From positions 62,001 through 126,000 of the forward strand of contig JABSRN010000049.1 of NCBI GenBank assembly GCA_013214025.1: 64,000 nt of DNA. The letters run 5' to 3'. The position numbers and the translations under genes are program-made. Shown here in pieces: positions 43,551 to 52,142 of this stretch. Under the pieces are notes generated by a model. The model made no database searches. It had not been told where the DNA came from and was given only the letters and a program-made list of their open reading frames with translations. Within the stretch, counting starts at the first letter, position 1. Each line of letters begins with the position of its first letter. Source of the stretch: Polyangiaceae bacterium (GTDB lineage: Bacteria; Myxococcota_A; Polyangia; Polyangiales; Polyangiaceae).

Positions 43551-44150
43551 GTGAGTCGACTCGACGAAGAACTGAATGAGGCCCTGGAAGTATCGGAATC
43601 CGGAACTGATGGCGCCGCCCCTCCAGGCGTGGCGGTTGAGGTTGCCGAGACAGATACCGAGCCGCCGAAACGTAACGTGGCCCTGCTTGGCGGATTGTTG
43701 GTCATGGGCGCAGCTATTCTGGGATTAGTACTCAGTAACGCTGGGGATACTGCGATCTACTCCAAGACCGTCCCGGAATTACTTGAGGAGAGCGCGCGCC
43801 TGTCGGGCAGAACGGTGCGTGTGACCGGCACCTTGGTAAGCGGTTCCTTGGCTAGGCGGCAGGAACCTTGCGAGTACCGTTTCCAACTACAGAAGGACGG
43901 CAAAACTGTGCCCGTGCGCTACGCCCAATGCGTGGTGCCGGATACATTCCGCGACGTACCCGGAATTCCAGTAGAGGTGACGGCCGAAGGCAAATTGGCC
44001 GAGGGGGGACATTTTGAGGCGTCGCACATCATGGCCAAGTGCCCCAGCAAGTACGAGATGAAGGAGCGTGCGGCCAACGGGGAAGAGATCCCCCACGGTG
44101 AAGTGCTGGATCCGGCTAGCGCGCCGAGTGTCGCCACCCCCACGCCCTGA
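43551..44150 (+). CDS. ccmE: CcmE-like heme chaperone, CxxxY type
   Basis: 199 residues from a GTG. CcmE carries heme covalently to the cytochrome c synthetase in system I maturation. One membrane helix (residues 42-62) is followed by a periplasmic OB-fold (GRTVRVTGTLV, VEVTAEGKLAEGGHFEASHIMAK). The usual heme-binding HxxxY is replaced by C164-PSK-Y168. CxxxY CcmE proteins are known from archaea and deltaproteobacteria, where they belong to a variant maturation system. Extra cysteines are C107 and C127. Other ccm genes are not nearby. hemE starts 92 bases later. Confidence 0.85.
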   Translation: MSRLDEELNEALEVSESGTDGAAPPGVAVEVAETDTEPPKRNVALLGGLLVMGAAILGLVLSNAGDTAIYSKTVPELLEESARLSGRTVRVTGTLVSGSLARRQEPCEYRFQLQKDGKTVPVRYAQCVVPDTFRDVPGIPVEVTAEGKLAEGGHFEASHIMAKCPSKYEMKERAANGEEIPHGEVLDPASAPSVATPTP

Positions 44151-44242
44151 ACTTTCAGTGACGGCGTAACCACCGCGATTCCGCCTGGGCATTGGTTGCC
44201 CACGCATTCACTTTCCGCCGTGGTCGGTGTACCCATTCAGAC

Positions 44243-45271
44243 ATGTGGGATAGATTTTTAAGGGCTTGTCGTGGAGAGCCGGTAGACCGGACACCGGTGT
44301 GGTTCATGCGTCAGGCTGGGCGGTACATGCCCGAGTACATGGCGATTCGGAAAAAGTACACGCTACTCGAGATCGTTGACCGACCCGAGGTCGCCTGCGA
44401 GGTGACTCTCCAGCCGGTGATCGCCCACGGCGTCGACGCGGCGATCCTTTTTGCCGACATCCTGTTGCCCCTAGCCCCCATGGGCGCCTCCTTCGAATTT
44501 GCGAAGGGCGAGGGCCCGGTGGTGCATTCACCGATCCGTGTCGCAGCCGACGTCGAGCGCTTGAAAGTCATTGATGCAGCGGAAGAGCTGTCCCACGTGA
44601 TGGAGGCCATCAAGCTGATCCGCCACGAGCTGGATCAGAAGACGCCGCTTATCGGATTCGCCGGCGCGCCCTTCACGTTGGCCAGCTATCTGATCGAGGG
44701 CGGCAAGAGTTCGAATTACGCCCGGACCAAGGGCATGATGTATGGCGACACGGCGACGTGGCACAAGCTCATGGGCAAGCTCAGCGCTGTGGTGCAAAAC
44801 TATCTACTCGCACAAATCGACGCTGGCGCTCAAGTCGTGCAGCTCTTCGATTCTTGGGTGGGCGATCTGTCTCCGAGCGACTACGTCGAATACATCAAGC
44901 CGCATCTTGAGCCGATCTTCGCCGCCCTGGCGAAGACGGATGTACCGGTGATTCATTTCGGTACGGGCACGGCGCTCTTGTTGAAACATCAGCGGGATAT
45001 TGGCGGTGACGTGATTGGCGTTGATTGGCGCACGCCGCTGGATTGGGCCATTGCGCAGTTGGGCCCGGACGTCGTGGTGCAAGGCAATCTCGAGCCCAAT
45101 CTACTGAGTGCCCCCAAGGCGCTTTTGGATGCTCGCATCGAGGACATCCTGGAGAAGGGCCGCGGCGCCAAGTCTCACATCTTCAATCTGGGTCACGGGA
45201 TCCTGCCTCACACCGATCCAAGCAGCGTCAAATACGTTGTCGAGCGTGTGCACGAACTCTCGGCCCGTTGA
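44243..45271 (+). CDS. hemE: uroporphyrinogen decarboxylase
   Basis: 342 residues from ATG 44243. HemE decarboxylates uroporphyrinogen III to coproporphyrinogen III. Diagnostic features are PVWFMRQAGRYMPEY near the N-terminus, ILFADILLPLAPMG, GFAGAPFTLASYLIEGG, QLFDSWVG, and FNLGHGILPHT near the C-terminus. It is followed by hemY after 9 bases, so the two form an operon. Confidence 0.96.
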   Translation: MWDRFLRACRGEPVDRTPVWFMRQAGRYMPEYMAIRKKYTLLEIVDRPEVACEVTLQPVIAHGVDAAILFADILLPLAPMGASFEFAKGEGPVVHSPIRVAADVERLKVIDAAEELSHVMEAIKLIRHELDQKTPLIGFAGAPFTLASYLIEGGKSSNYARTKGMMYGDTATWHKLMGKLSAVVQNYLLAQIDAGAQVVQLFDSWVGDLSPSDYVEYIKPHLEPIFAALAKTDVPVIHFGTGTALLLKHQRDIGGDVIGVDWRTPLDWAIAQLGPDVVVQGNLEPNLLSAPKALLDARIEDILEKGRGAKSHIFNLGHGILPHTDPSSVKYVVERVHELSAR

Positions 45272-45280
45272 GGCAAAGCC

Positions 45281-46717
45281 ATGGCGCATAAAAAAATCGT
45301 TATCGTCGGCGGGGGCATCACCGGCTTAGCGGCGGCGTACCAGCTGCTGAAAAGCGGTACAGATGCAGATGTTACGCTGGTCGAAGCCTCCGATCGCGTA
45401 GGCGGCATCGTTCAGACAGAACACGTAGAGGGCTTCGTTATCGAGCGGGGACCGGATTCATTCCTGAAGACGAAATTACATGCCCGTCAGCTAGCGGTGG
45501 AGTTGGGTTTGGAACCCCAATTCATTTCACCGCGCTCGCATCGGCTCTATTTCGTTCACAAAAGTCGCTTAGAGAGCCTTCCCCCCGGCATGGTTCTCGG
45601 TATTCCCACTCGGGCCAAGGGCGCGTGGAACACTCCATTGCTTTCGAAAAAGGGAGTGCTTCGGGCGCTAGCCGAACCCGTCGTGCCAGTGCGGCGGGGC
45701 AATGGTGATGAGTCTGTTCTTGAGTTTTTGAGCCGGCGTCTGGGACGAGAGGCCGCGACCCGCATTGCCGCTCCCTTGCTCAGCGGGGTATTCGCAGGAG
45801 ACGCAGCGGAGCTCAGTATCCAGTCCACTTTTCCTCAACTAATAGAATTAGAGAAAAACTACGGCAGCCTGCTTGGCGGGCTTTTTGCTCAGCGATCCGG
45901 CATCGTCGGGGAAGCCAATGCCCTCACTCGTGCCGCTCAAATCCTGAGTTGGATGATGCGCGATGAGGATGTCGCGGACAGTCCTTTTGTGTCCCTCGCG
46001 GGAGGCATGGGCGGGCTAGTGGACGCTATCGTCGATGCCCTGCCACCCGAGTGGATACAAACCAACTGTCAGGCCCATAGCGTATTGCCCGCCAAGTCGG
46101 GGGGCTGGACAGTGGCGACCGAAGGCGCTGGCGTTCTGGAAGCGGATGCAGTTCTTCTCACGACTCCCGCACGGGTCAGCCAACGAATCTTGCCTGCCGG
46201 AGCGCTTCGGGAAGAGCTCGGGCAAATCCCGTTTCGGTCGACTGTCATCGTGACTTTCGCTCTTGAATCGGAAGGCTTGGGTCACGATTTGAACGGTGTA
46301 GGATTTGTCGCACCCGATCGAGACCGCCGGTTGATTGCGGGCACTTTCAGCTCGTCCAAATGGTCCGGCCGGGCGCCGCGAGGCAAGGTGCTACTTCGTG
46401 CCTATCTCTGTGAGTACCCCCAGGGTTCTCGCTTGTGCGATGCCTCGGATGCCACCTTGGTCGGATGGGCGCAGGCCGGCTTGCTGAAACTGTTCGGGCG
46501 CGTTGGCCAACCGCTGTTCACACGAGTCGTGCGCTATCGCCAAGCGAGTCCCCAGCCAGTGGTCGGCCATCAACAGCGGATGGCCGGTATCGACCGGGAG
46601 CTCGAAAATTTCCCTGGTGTGTACCTCGCGGGTGCCGGCCTCCGCGGCGTTGGGCTCCCGGACTGCATTCGACAGGGCCGCGAAGCCGGTCGCCGGATCC
46701 TCGCAGATCTAGGCTGA
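45281..46717 (+). CDS. hemY: protoporphyrinogen oxidase (HemY type)
   Basis: 478 residues. This FAD enzyme oxidises protoporphyrinogen (or coproporphyrinogen) IX to the porphyrin, a late step of heme synthesis. The FAD motif IVGGGITGLAAAYQL is at the N-terminus. RGPDSFLKTK, PLLSGVFAGDAAELS and the C-terminal GAGLRGVGLPDCIRQGREA are typical of HemY. Whether it acts on the proto- or coproporphyrin form cannot be read here. It forms an operon with hemE. Confidence 0.93.
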   Translation: MAHKKIVIVGGGITGLAAAYQLLKSGTDADVTLVEASDRVGGIVQTEHVEGFVIERGPDSFLKTKLHARQLAVELGLEPQFISPRSHRLYFVHKSRLESLPPGMVLGIPTRAKGAWNTPLLSKKGVLRALAEPVVPVRRGNGDESVLEFLSRRLGREAATRIAAPLLSGVFAGDAAELSIQSTFPQLIELEKNYGSLLGGLFAQRSGIVGEANALTRAAQILSWMMRDEDVADSPFVSLAGGMGGLVDAIVDALPPEWIQTNCQAHSVLPAKSGGWTVATEGAGVLEADAVLLTTPARVSQRILPAGALREELGQIPFRSTVIVTFALESEGLGHDLNGVGFVAPDRDRRLIAGTFSSSKWSGRAPRGKVLLRAYLCEYPQGSRLCDASDATLVGWAQAGLLKLFGRVGQPLFTRVVRYRQASPQPVVGHQQRMAGIDRELENFPGVYLAGAGLRGVGLPDCIRQGREAGRRILADLG

Positions 46718-46862
46718 TCCGGCGGGTGCTTCGCAGGCGGAGCGGCGGCCTTCGATATATCGTCGTGGCCCCGCTGGCGCTGGCAAACAGCCCGCGCCAT
46801 GCTGATTTTTGGATCGCTCAGTTGATTCCTGAGTGCCTTTCCGGCAAGGGTAGCGACCCCGA

Positions 46863-46933
46863 TCCGGTGTCGTTCAATGGTAGGACAAGGGACTTTGAAT
46901 CCCTGAATCGTGGTTCGAATCCTCGCACCGGAA
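46863..46933 (+). tRNA. tRNA-Gln (UUG)
   Basis: The cloverleaf can be folded by eye: acceptor TCCGGTG/CACCGGA (7 pairs), D-stem GTTC/GGAC, anticodon stem AGGGA/TCCCT with loop CTTTGAA (anticodon TTG), and T-arm CGTGG-TTCGAAT-CCTCG with one T-T mismatch. CCA is not encoded. Confidence 0.93.
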
Positions 46934-46958
46934 CCGACGAAACCGAGCCGGACGATCG

Positions 46959-46998
46959 CTAAGCCGCCCACCCTGGGGGGTGAGGGCGGGCGGCTTAG
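46959..46998 (+). terminator. GC-rich hairpin after tRNA-Gln
   Basis: An 11-bp perfect inverted repeat, CTAAGCCGCCC (46959-46969) and GGGCGGCTTAG (46988-46998), starting 25 bases after the tRNA. No strong T-run follows. It is probably the transcript end of the tRNA or of the hemE-hemY operon. Confidence 0.6.
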
Positions 46999-47384
46999 CT
47001 CTGCGTCCGGCTTTGTCTCGTCGGGGATTTCCTGAGGTCCTCGGGCTCGCCTTCGGCGAGTCCAGTGGACGAGCCGCACCCGGCGTTCGCTACTTCAGGG
47101 CGTCGGGGCACTACTGAAGTTTTTCTCTTAGGCCTTCGGACTTTCAGGCCTGCGGCGTCCTCGGCCCTCATTGGGCGTGCGGATGTTCCGACCGGGGCCC
47201 CAACTCCAGTCGGGTCCGTGCATTCAGCTGGTTCTAAGCTGGAGCGTCGGTGGGTCTGCCGTGATTCGACGTGGTTCCGAAACGTAGCCGCGGGCGGTCG
47301 ACAACCTGGCAAATAGGAAGAAAACTCCAGTACCGCCGGAGCCTGAGGCGAGATCGCCCAAGCGTCTGGCTCGAGCCCTGTCTT
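46999..47384. other. intergenic gap before the ECF sigma gene
   Basis: 386 bases without a gene. A small hairpin CTCGCC-TT-GGCGAG is visible near 47047. The sigma gene's promoter should lie here, but no consensus was identified with confidence. Confidence 0.4.
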
Positions 47385-48011
47385 ATGATGAGGGGACTGA
47401 GCGTTACCGTGACCGAGGCTGATGACGAGAGACGGTTTCTGCGGCGGTTGCAGGCGCGGGATGAGCATGCGTTCAACGAGCTGGTGCAGCTGTACGAGGG
47501 GCGGGTGTATCGGCTGGTGTTGCGAATCTTGGGGAAGCCGGACGAAGCCGAGGACATGGCTCAGGATGTGTTTGTTGCCGTGTTCCGATCGGTGGACAAA
47601 TTCCGTGGCGATTCCAAGCTGAGCACTTGGATCTACAAGATCGCGATCAATCTCTGTAAGAACCGGGGTCGCTACTGGAGTCGGCGGCCGTCGGAGGCGG
47701 CCGAAGACTTGGGGGATGTTGAGGAGAAGGGCTGGCTTGAGGAAGGCCCGGCTCGCACTACCGCGGAGCTCAGCGCACCGGACCAACACGTTCAGGGCTA
47801 CCAAGTCGAAGAGATTGTGCGTCGTTGCATCCAGGAGCTCGGGCCCGACTACCGCGATGTAGTGGTGCTCCGCGATGTGGAAGAGCTGCGCTACGAGGAG
47901 ATCGTAGAAATCACCGGATTGCCCGAGGGCACAGTGAAAAGCCGCCTGCATCGCGGGCGCGCCTTGCTTAAAGCTCGTGTGTCTCGTCTATTGGGGGAGA
48001 AGATCGAATGA
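47385..48011 (+). CDS. ECF-type RNA polymerase sigma factor
   Basis: About 208 residues from ATG 47385 (47388 or GTG 47409 also possible). Region 2 (FNELVQLYEGRVYRLVLRIL, then AEDMAQDVFVAVFRSVDKF and STWIYKIAINLC) and region 4 (YRDVVVLRDVEELRYEEIVE, LPEGTVKSRLHRGRALL) are clear. It is of the RpoE-like group. The stop overlaps the next gene by ATGA, a layout usual for sigma/anti-sigma pairs. Confidence 0.92.
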   Translation: MMRGLSVTVTEADDERRFLRRLQARDEHAFNELVQLYEGRVYRLVLRILGKPDEAEDMAQDVFVAVFRSVDKFRGDSKLSTWIYKIAINLCKNRGRYWSRRPSEAAEDLGDVEEKGWLEEGPARTTAELSAPDQHVQGYQVEEIVRRCIQELGPDYRDVVVLRDVEELRYEEIVEITGLPEGTVKSRLHRGRALLKARVSRLLGEKIE

Positions 48012-48337
48012 CCGAAGCAGATGAGGAAAATGGCCCGGACTCAGGGCACGATGAGATTCGTTCACTAGTGAAGGGTGCGTTCCGAGGGCAACAGGAGGAT
48101 CGAGTGGATGTGCTCGCCGGAGTTCAAGCAAAGATTTACGATCGCTCGGGGGGGAAATTTTTCTCGGACGGTTGGAGCACTTCGCGCACGCCGCCGATCT
48201 CGACCTATCTGGTGACGAGTTGGGTCATGCTCTTGATTCTTGCTGCGCTCTATTGCGTGCTCGCCCCGATATCCGGGGAGCCCAAGCGCGTACCGACTTA
48301 TCCAGCGCCGGTACGAGTCATCCCCGCAACGCAGTAG
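48008..48337 (+). CDS. small single-pass membrane protein, candidate anti-sigma factor
   Basis: 109 residues: an acidic cytoplasmic N-terminus, then one membrane helix (YLVTSWVMLLILAALYCVLA) near residues 68-87 and a short Pro-rich outer tail. It overlaps the sigma gene by ATGA, the usual place for an anti-sigma factor. The zinc-binding HxxxCxxC of ZAS anti-sigmas is absent. The role is inferred from position and topology only. Confidence 0.65.
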   Translation: MTEADEENGPDSGHDEIRSLVKGAFRGQQEDRVDVLAGVQAKIYDRSGGKFFSDGWSTSRTPPISTYLVTSWVMLLILAALYCVLAPISGEPKRVPTYPAPVRVIPATQ

Positions 48338-48402
48338 TGGCGCGGAGAGACAGCGCGGAGAGTTGCCGCCCTGCGGGAGGGAGCAGTATTTGTGCCGGAA
48401 GT

Positions 48403-49596
48403 TTATGCGTCGAACTGCACGGGCAGTTGGTTGGGGCCGCGGAACGCGAGCCCGACCACCATGGATTTCTCTTCTTCCCCGTCCTGGAATCGCAGGTTCG
48501 GCAGACGCTTGAGCAGCACTTCTAGACCCACCTTGGCCTCGGCATAGGCGAGGCGGGAGCCGGCACAGAAGTGTTTGCCGAGACCGAAGGCTCGGTGCTC
48601 CTTGAGCGCTTCAGCTCCGCGATGGATGTTGAATTGGTCCGGGTCGTCGAACTTATTCTCGTCTCGGTTGGCGGATCCCAAGGCGAGGATTACGGCTTCG
48701 CCCTTGGCGATTTCGTAGTCGCCGATCTTTACGTCTTCTTCGCACAGCCGCGACACTAGGCCGACAGGTGACTCCCAGCGGAGGGTTTCGTCCAGAGCAG
48801 GAACGACCAAGTCGCTGTTGTCACGTACCTCGGCGAGTTGCTTTTGGTTCGTGAGTAGGCCGTAGAGCGCGCTGCCTAGCAGGTGGTAAGTCGTCTCCGC
48901 GCCAGCCAGCACGAGCAGGCACACGAAACTGATGATCTCTTCATCCGTGAGGTGCTCGCCGTTGACCTCGGACGTGCAGAGCTTACTCAGCAAGTCGTCT
49001 TCGGGGTTGTCGCGACGACCCTTAACGAGCGGCGCGAGGTACTCTTTCAGTTTGGCGGAGGCGGCGAAGCCAGCTGCCGGATCCACTCCGATGGTCGCGA
49101 GAGCCGCGGCTGTCTCGTGTACGAACTTTACGTCCTCGGCAGGTAGCCCGAGGATTGTGGTGAAGACTCGCAAGGGGTAGTTGAACGTGAATTCCTTCAC
49201 TAGGTCGACTTCGCCTTGGCCGGCGAAGTCATCGATGATTTCGTTGGCGATCTTGTCGACATTTGCCATGAAATCTCCGCGAAGGGCGCGGGGAGCTAGC
49301 GAGGGAGTGACCAGGTTGCGGTGCTTGGTGTGCTCCGGGCCGTCCATCTCCACGATGGTCTTGCCCATGACCAGCCCGATTCCGCGACTGTTGGACCGGT
49401 TTGAGTAACGTTTGTCGTCCTTCAGGATCTCAATGCAGTCATCAAAGCGAGTGACCATATGAGCGTAGTAGGCCGCACCCTTGAGCAGGATGACCGGTTC
49501 TTCCTGCCGTAGACGTCGAAAGGTCGGAAAGGGATTTTCGACCGGTCCAATTTCATTGTGGCCGAATATGTCGACGAACTTAGTTGCTTTGCCCAT
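48403..49596 (-). CDS. cytochrome P450
   Basis: 397 residues. A soluble bacterial P450 with the I-helix oxygen-binding motif AGAETT (231-236), ExxR at E270-R273, and heme-binding FGLGKHFCAGSRLA with the cysteine ligand C344. The substrate and redox partners are unknown; no ferredoxin gene is adjacent. It follows the TetR gene by 19 bases on the same strand, so the regulator probably controls it. Confidence 0.95.
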   Translation of the reverse strand: MGKATKFVDIFGHNEIGPVENPFPTFRRLRQEEPVILLKGAAYYAHMVTRFDDCIEILKDDKRYSNRSNSRGIGLVMGKTIVEMDGPEHTKHRNLVTPSLAPRALRGDFMANVDKIANEIIDDFAGQGEVDLVKEFTFNYPLRVFTTILGLPAEDVKFVHETAAALATIGVDPAAGFAASAKLKEYLAPLVKGRRDNPEDDLLSKLCTSEVNGEHLTDEEIISFVCLLVLAGAETTYHLLGSALYGLLTNQKQLAEVRDNSDLVVPALDETLRWESPVGLVSRLCEEDVKIGDYEIAKGEAVILALGSANRDENKFDDPDQFNIHRGAEALKEHRAFGLGKHFCAGSRLAYAEAKVGLEVLLKRLPNLRFQDGEEEKSMVVGLAFRGPNQLPVQFDA

Positions 49597-49615
49597 GGTG
49601 ATTAAGTCTCCGGGT

Positions 49616-50203
49616 TCACAGAAGGGAGAGTGGGGGGGATTTCTGTGGGGAAATGAGGGTTCGGTACATGGCTGTGACGCCGTCGACCATCTTCTGCGGA
49701 TCGGGATCTTCGAATAGGTACATCGAGATCAAGAAGCGCGTCATCCAGTCGGTGAATTGTTTGGCGTCGACTTCGCTATTGGCGAGAGCGGGCGCTTGTT
49801 CGAGATAGGGGGCGAGCACGTGGTGCAGCTCATCTCGAATTGTCGGAAATAGAGATCGCAGGGATACCATCACGAAGGCAGGATCTGTATTGAGCAGACG
49901 CCTCAAGGCTTCGTGTTCGTGCATGTGCAGGATGGTTTGCTCGAGCATCACGCGAACGCGCTCGTCTCCGTCGGAAGTTTCGTTAACGCTGTGAATGACC
50001 CGCTCCCAAAATCGGGCGACTTCGAAGCGCCCGAGGGCGATGAGCAGCGCGTCCTTGGTGGGGAAATAGCGGTAGAGCGTGCCGCGGGAGACACCAGCGA
50101 GTTCGCTGACGTCGATCATGCCGAGCTTCGAGATCCCGTGGCGGGCGACGGCGCGAACGGCGCCATCGAGGATGCGCTTGCGGGTCTGGGCGGGGTTACT
50201 CAT
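49616..50203 (-). CDS. TetR-family transcriptional regulator
   Basis: 195 residues. The N-terminal helix-turn-helix reads GMIDVSELAGVSRGTLYRYFPTKDALL (about residues 23-50), typical of TetR. The C-terminal ligand domain is divergent. It is the first gene of an operon with the P450. An inverted repeat 16 bases upstream is a likely operator for autoregulation. Confidence 0.92.
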   Translation of the reverse strand: MSNPAQTRKRILDGAVRAVARHGISKLGMIDVSELAGVSRGTLYRYFPTKDALLIALGRFEVARFWERVIHSVNETSDGDERVRVMLEQTILHMHEHEALRRLLNTDPAFVMVSLRSLFPTIRDELHHVLAPYLEQAPALANSEVDAKQFTDWMTRFLISMYLFEDPDPQKMVDGVTAMYRTLISPQKSPPLSLL

Positions 50204-50219
50204 AAAAGTGAACAGATGA

Positions 50220-50240
50220 GACAGTTAGTGTTCAACTGTC
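50220..50240. promoter_or_regulatory. probable TetR operator
   Basis: The inverted repeat GACAGTT (50220-50226) and AACTGTC (50234-50240) with a 7-base spacer lies just upstream of the TetR start codon. A second GAACA...TGTTC pair (50210-50214 and 50229-50233) overlaps it. No other candidate was found in the rest of the 294-base gap to the PP2C gene. Confidence 0.5.
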
Positions 50241-50497
50241 CCGGCTAGTCGAACAAATCGGACAGAACTTGTCAATGTGTTCCGAGTTCGTGCGGCCAAT
50301 AACCGGTGTTCCGGATAAGTAGCTGAAATTGCAGGCCGTTCAGCCATTTTTGACCGATCTGAGCAGGGTAGCCTGGGCGGCGGCCCGCGGGAATCGAACG
50401 CGACGGAGTGTATTGAGAGCGTCGACCGGTGGGCGGTCGCGCCGTCAGAGCGTGCGATGAACGAGGAGGGTCAGCCCCAGCTTCAGACGACCCAGCT

Positions 50498-51271
50498 TCA
50501 GACGACCCATCGAGCGAGTACCGCGCTGATGTTATCGGGTCCGCCGGACTCGTTGGCCGCGTCGATCAAGTTCTGGCTAGCGCTCTTTAGATCGGGAGCT
50601 GCGTTGATGATGTCGAGAATTGCTTCGTCGCTGATCGGGCCGGCGAGACCGTCGCTGCATAGCAACATGGTGTCGCCCTCAAGGGGAGTCTCGAAGCGGG
50701 TGTCTACCTTGACGGTGTCCTTCATGCCGAGCGCACGAACAATCACGTTCTTGTGGGGGAAGTTTTCAAGCTCTTCCTCGGTGAGGTTCTTCATCTTCTT
50801 GTAGTCATTCAAGAGCGAGTGGTCCTCGGTGAGCTGCTCCAGCTTACGATCACGAATGCGGTAGACGCGGCTATCACCGACGTGAGCGATGTAGACACGG
50901 TCCTCTACGGCGAAGATCGCGACAACGGTAGTGCCCATGCCTTTAGACTTTGAATTGCCTGCCGCACCTTCGAAGATCCGCAAGTTGCTCAGCTTGATCC
51001 CCGTGATGAGACGGTTCTCTTCGTAGCCCTTGCTGCGGTCCATCTTGTAGGGCCACGTGCGTTCGGGATCGTCCGCTGTCGACGCGAAAAAATCGCGCAG
51101 GGTTTCGACCGCCATCTTGGATGCGACTTCGCCTGACGCGTGTCCGCCCATCCCGTCGGCAACGATGTACAAACCAAACTCTGAGTGGATCGCGAAGTTG
51201 TCTTCGTTGTGAGCGCGTTTGCGACCGATGTCAGTTTGACCGGCGACTTCAATTCGGAGTGGTTTAGGCAC
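50498..51271 (-). CDS. PP2C-type Ser/Thr protein phosphatase
   Basis: 257 residues from a GTG. It dephosphorylates Ser/Thr phosphoproteins with two metal ions. Metal-ligand motifs are present: RAHNEDNF, VADGMGGHASGE, LLCSDGL and GPDNISAVL. It resembles the Stp/PstP type, commonly partner of Hanks kinases. The kinases in this window are not adjacent to it. The gene stands alone, separated by 104 bases from rpiA. Confidence 0.93.
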   Translation of the reverse strand: MPKPLRIEVAGQTDIGRKRAHNEDNFAIHSEFGLYIVADGMGGHASGEVASKMAVETLRDFFASTADDPERTWPYKMDRSKGYEENRLITGIKLSNLRIFEGAAGNSKSKGMGTTVVAIFAVEDRVYIAHVGDSRVYRIRDRKLEQLTEDHSLLNDYKKMKNLTEEELENFPHKNVIVRALGMKDTVKVDTRFETPLEGDTMLLCSDGLAGPISDEAILDIINAAPDLKSASQNLIDAANESGGPDNISAVLARWVV

Positions 51272-51375
51272 GTCCCGTCATCTTCTGCGGACGTCTCGAA
51301 TACGTCAATTGACCTTTGCTAAACCTTCGCTTTGTTAAGCACGCCCGCAGCTGGGGGACTGGCCGCAAATCGACC

Positions 51376-52050
51376 CTACAGCGTCAGTTCGCGGACTCCG
51401 TCGGACCCAGCGATGAGCACCAGGTCGGCCCGCTGGACAAATAGTCCGGTCTCCACAACTCCCGGGATATTTAGCAGTTTGGCGTCAAGTTCCGCTGGTT
51501 CTGCGAGGATCCCGGCCGCTAAATCGTAGATGTAGTTGCCCGCATCCGTCATCCATGGCTTCCCGTCGCGCATCCGCAGGCTAGGTTCGCCGTGCTGCTG
51601 GAGCTGAGCGACAGTTGCTTGGTGAGCAAAACTGAGCACCTCCACTGGAATTGGCCATTTCTCCCCGAGTTTCTCACTCAGCTTGGATTCGTCGACGACG
51701 ATGATGTTCTTTTTCGCGGCCTGGTTGACGATTTTTTCTCGGGTCTGACATCCGCCGCCGCCTTTGATGAGATCAAGCGACGCGCTGACCTCGTCGGCAC
51801 CATCTACACACACGTCGATGACCCAGGGTCCGTCATCGGACAAGAGTTCGATGCCTAGTGAGATAGCTTGCTCCCGGCTGGCTTCGCTGGTGGGCACTCC
51901 CTTGAGTTTTCTTCCGCCGGAGACCAGTCGTCCCACGCCATTGATGAACAGCTTGGCGGTGGAGCCAGAGCCCAGCCCCACGATGCCCTCTTCCGGCAGG
52001 TATTGGAGCGCGGCTTCGGCAACCTTCTGTTTGGCTTCGTCCTGGGTCAT
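51376..52050 (-). CDS. rpiA: ribose-5-phosphate isomerase A
   Basis: 224 residues. RpiA interconverts ribose-5-phosphate and ribulose-5-phosphate in the pentose phosphate pathway. Family motifs are VGLGSGSTAKLFI, DGADEVSASLDLIKGGGGC, EKIVNQAAK with the catalytic lysine region, and NYIYDLA. The length is normal. Confidence 0.96.
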   Translation of the reverse strand: MTQDEAKQKVAEAALQYLPEEGIVGLGSGSTAKLFINGVGRLVSGGRKLKGVPTSEASREQAISLGIELLSDDGPWVIDVCVDGADEVSASLDLIKGGGGCQTREKIVNQAAKKNIIVVDESKLSEKLGEKWPIPVEVLSFAHQATVAQLQQHGEPSLRMRDGKPWMTDAGNYIYDLAAGILAEPAELDAKLLNIPGVVETGLFVQRADLVLIAGSDGVRELTL

Positions 52051-52142
52051 GGCGTCGACCCTATCGCGTCCCTTGGCCTGGGGCGAGCGCCGTAAACCTA
52101 GACTGAAAGTACCGCGCAGGGCGCTGCCGTCGGAGGGAGCCG

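Noticed and set aside
46995-47951. A 318-codon frame antisense to the ECF sigma gene
   Set aside because: It covers a clear sigma gene and the adjoining gap; its translation is Pro/Arg-rich without motifs.
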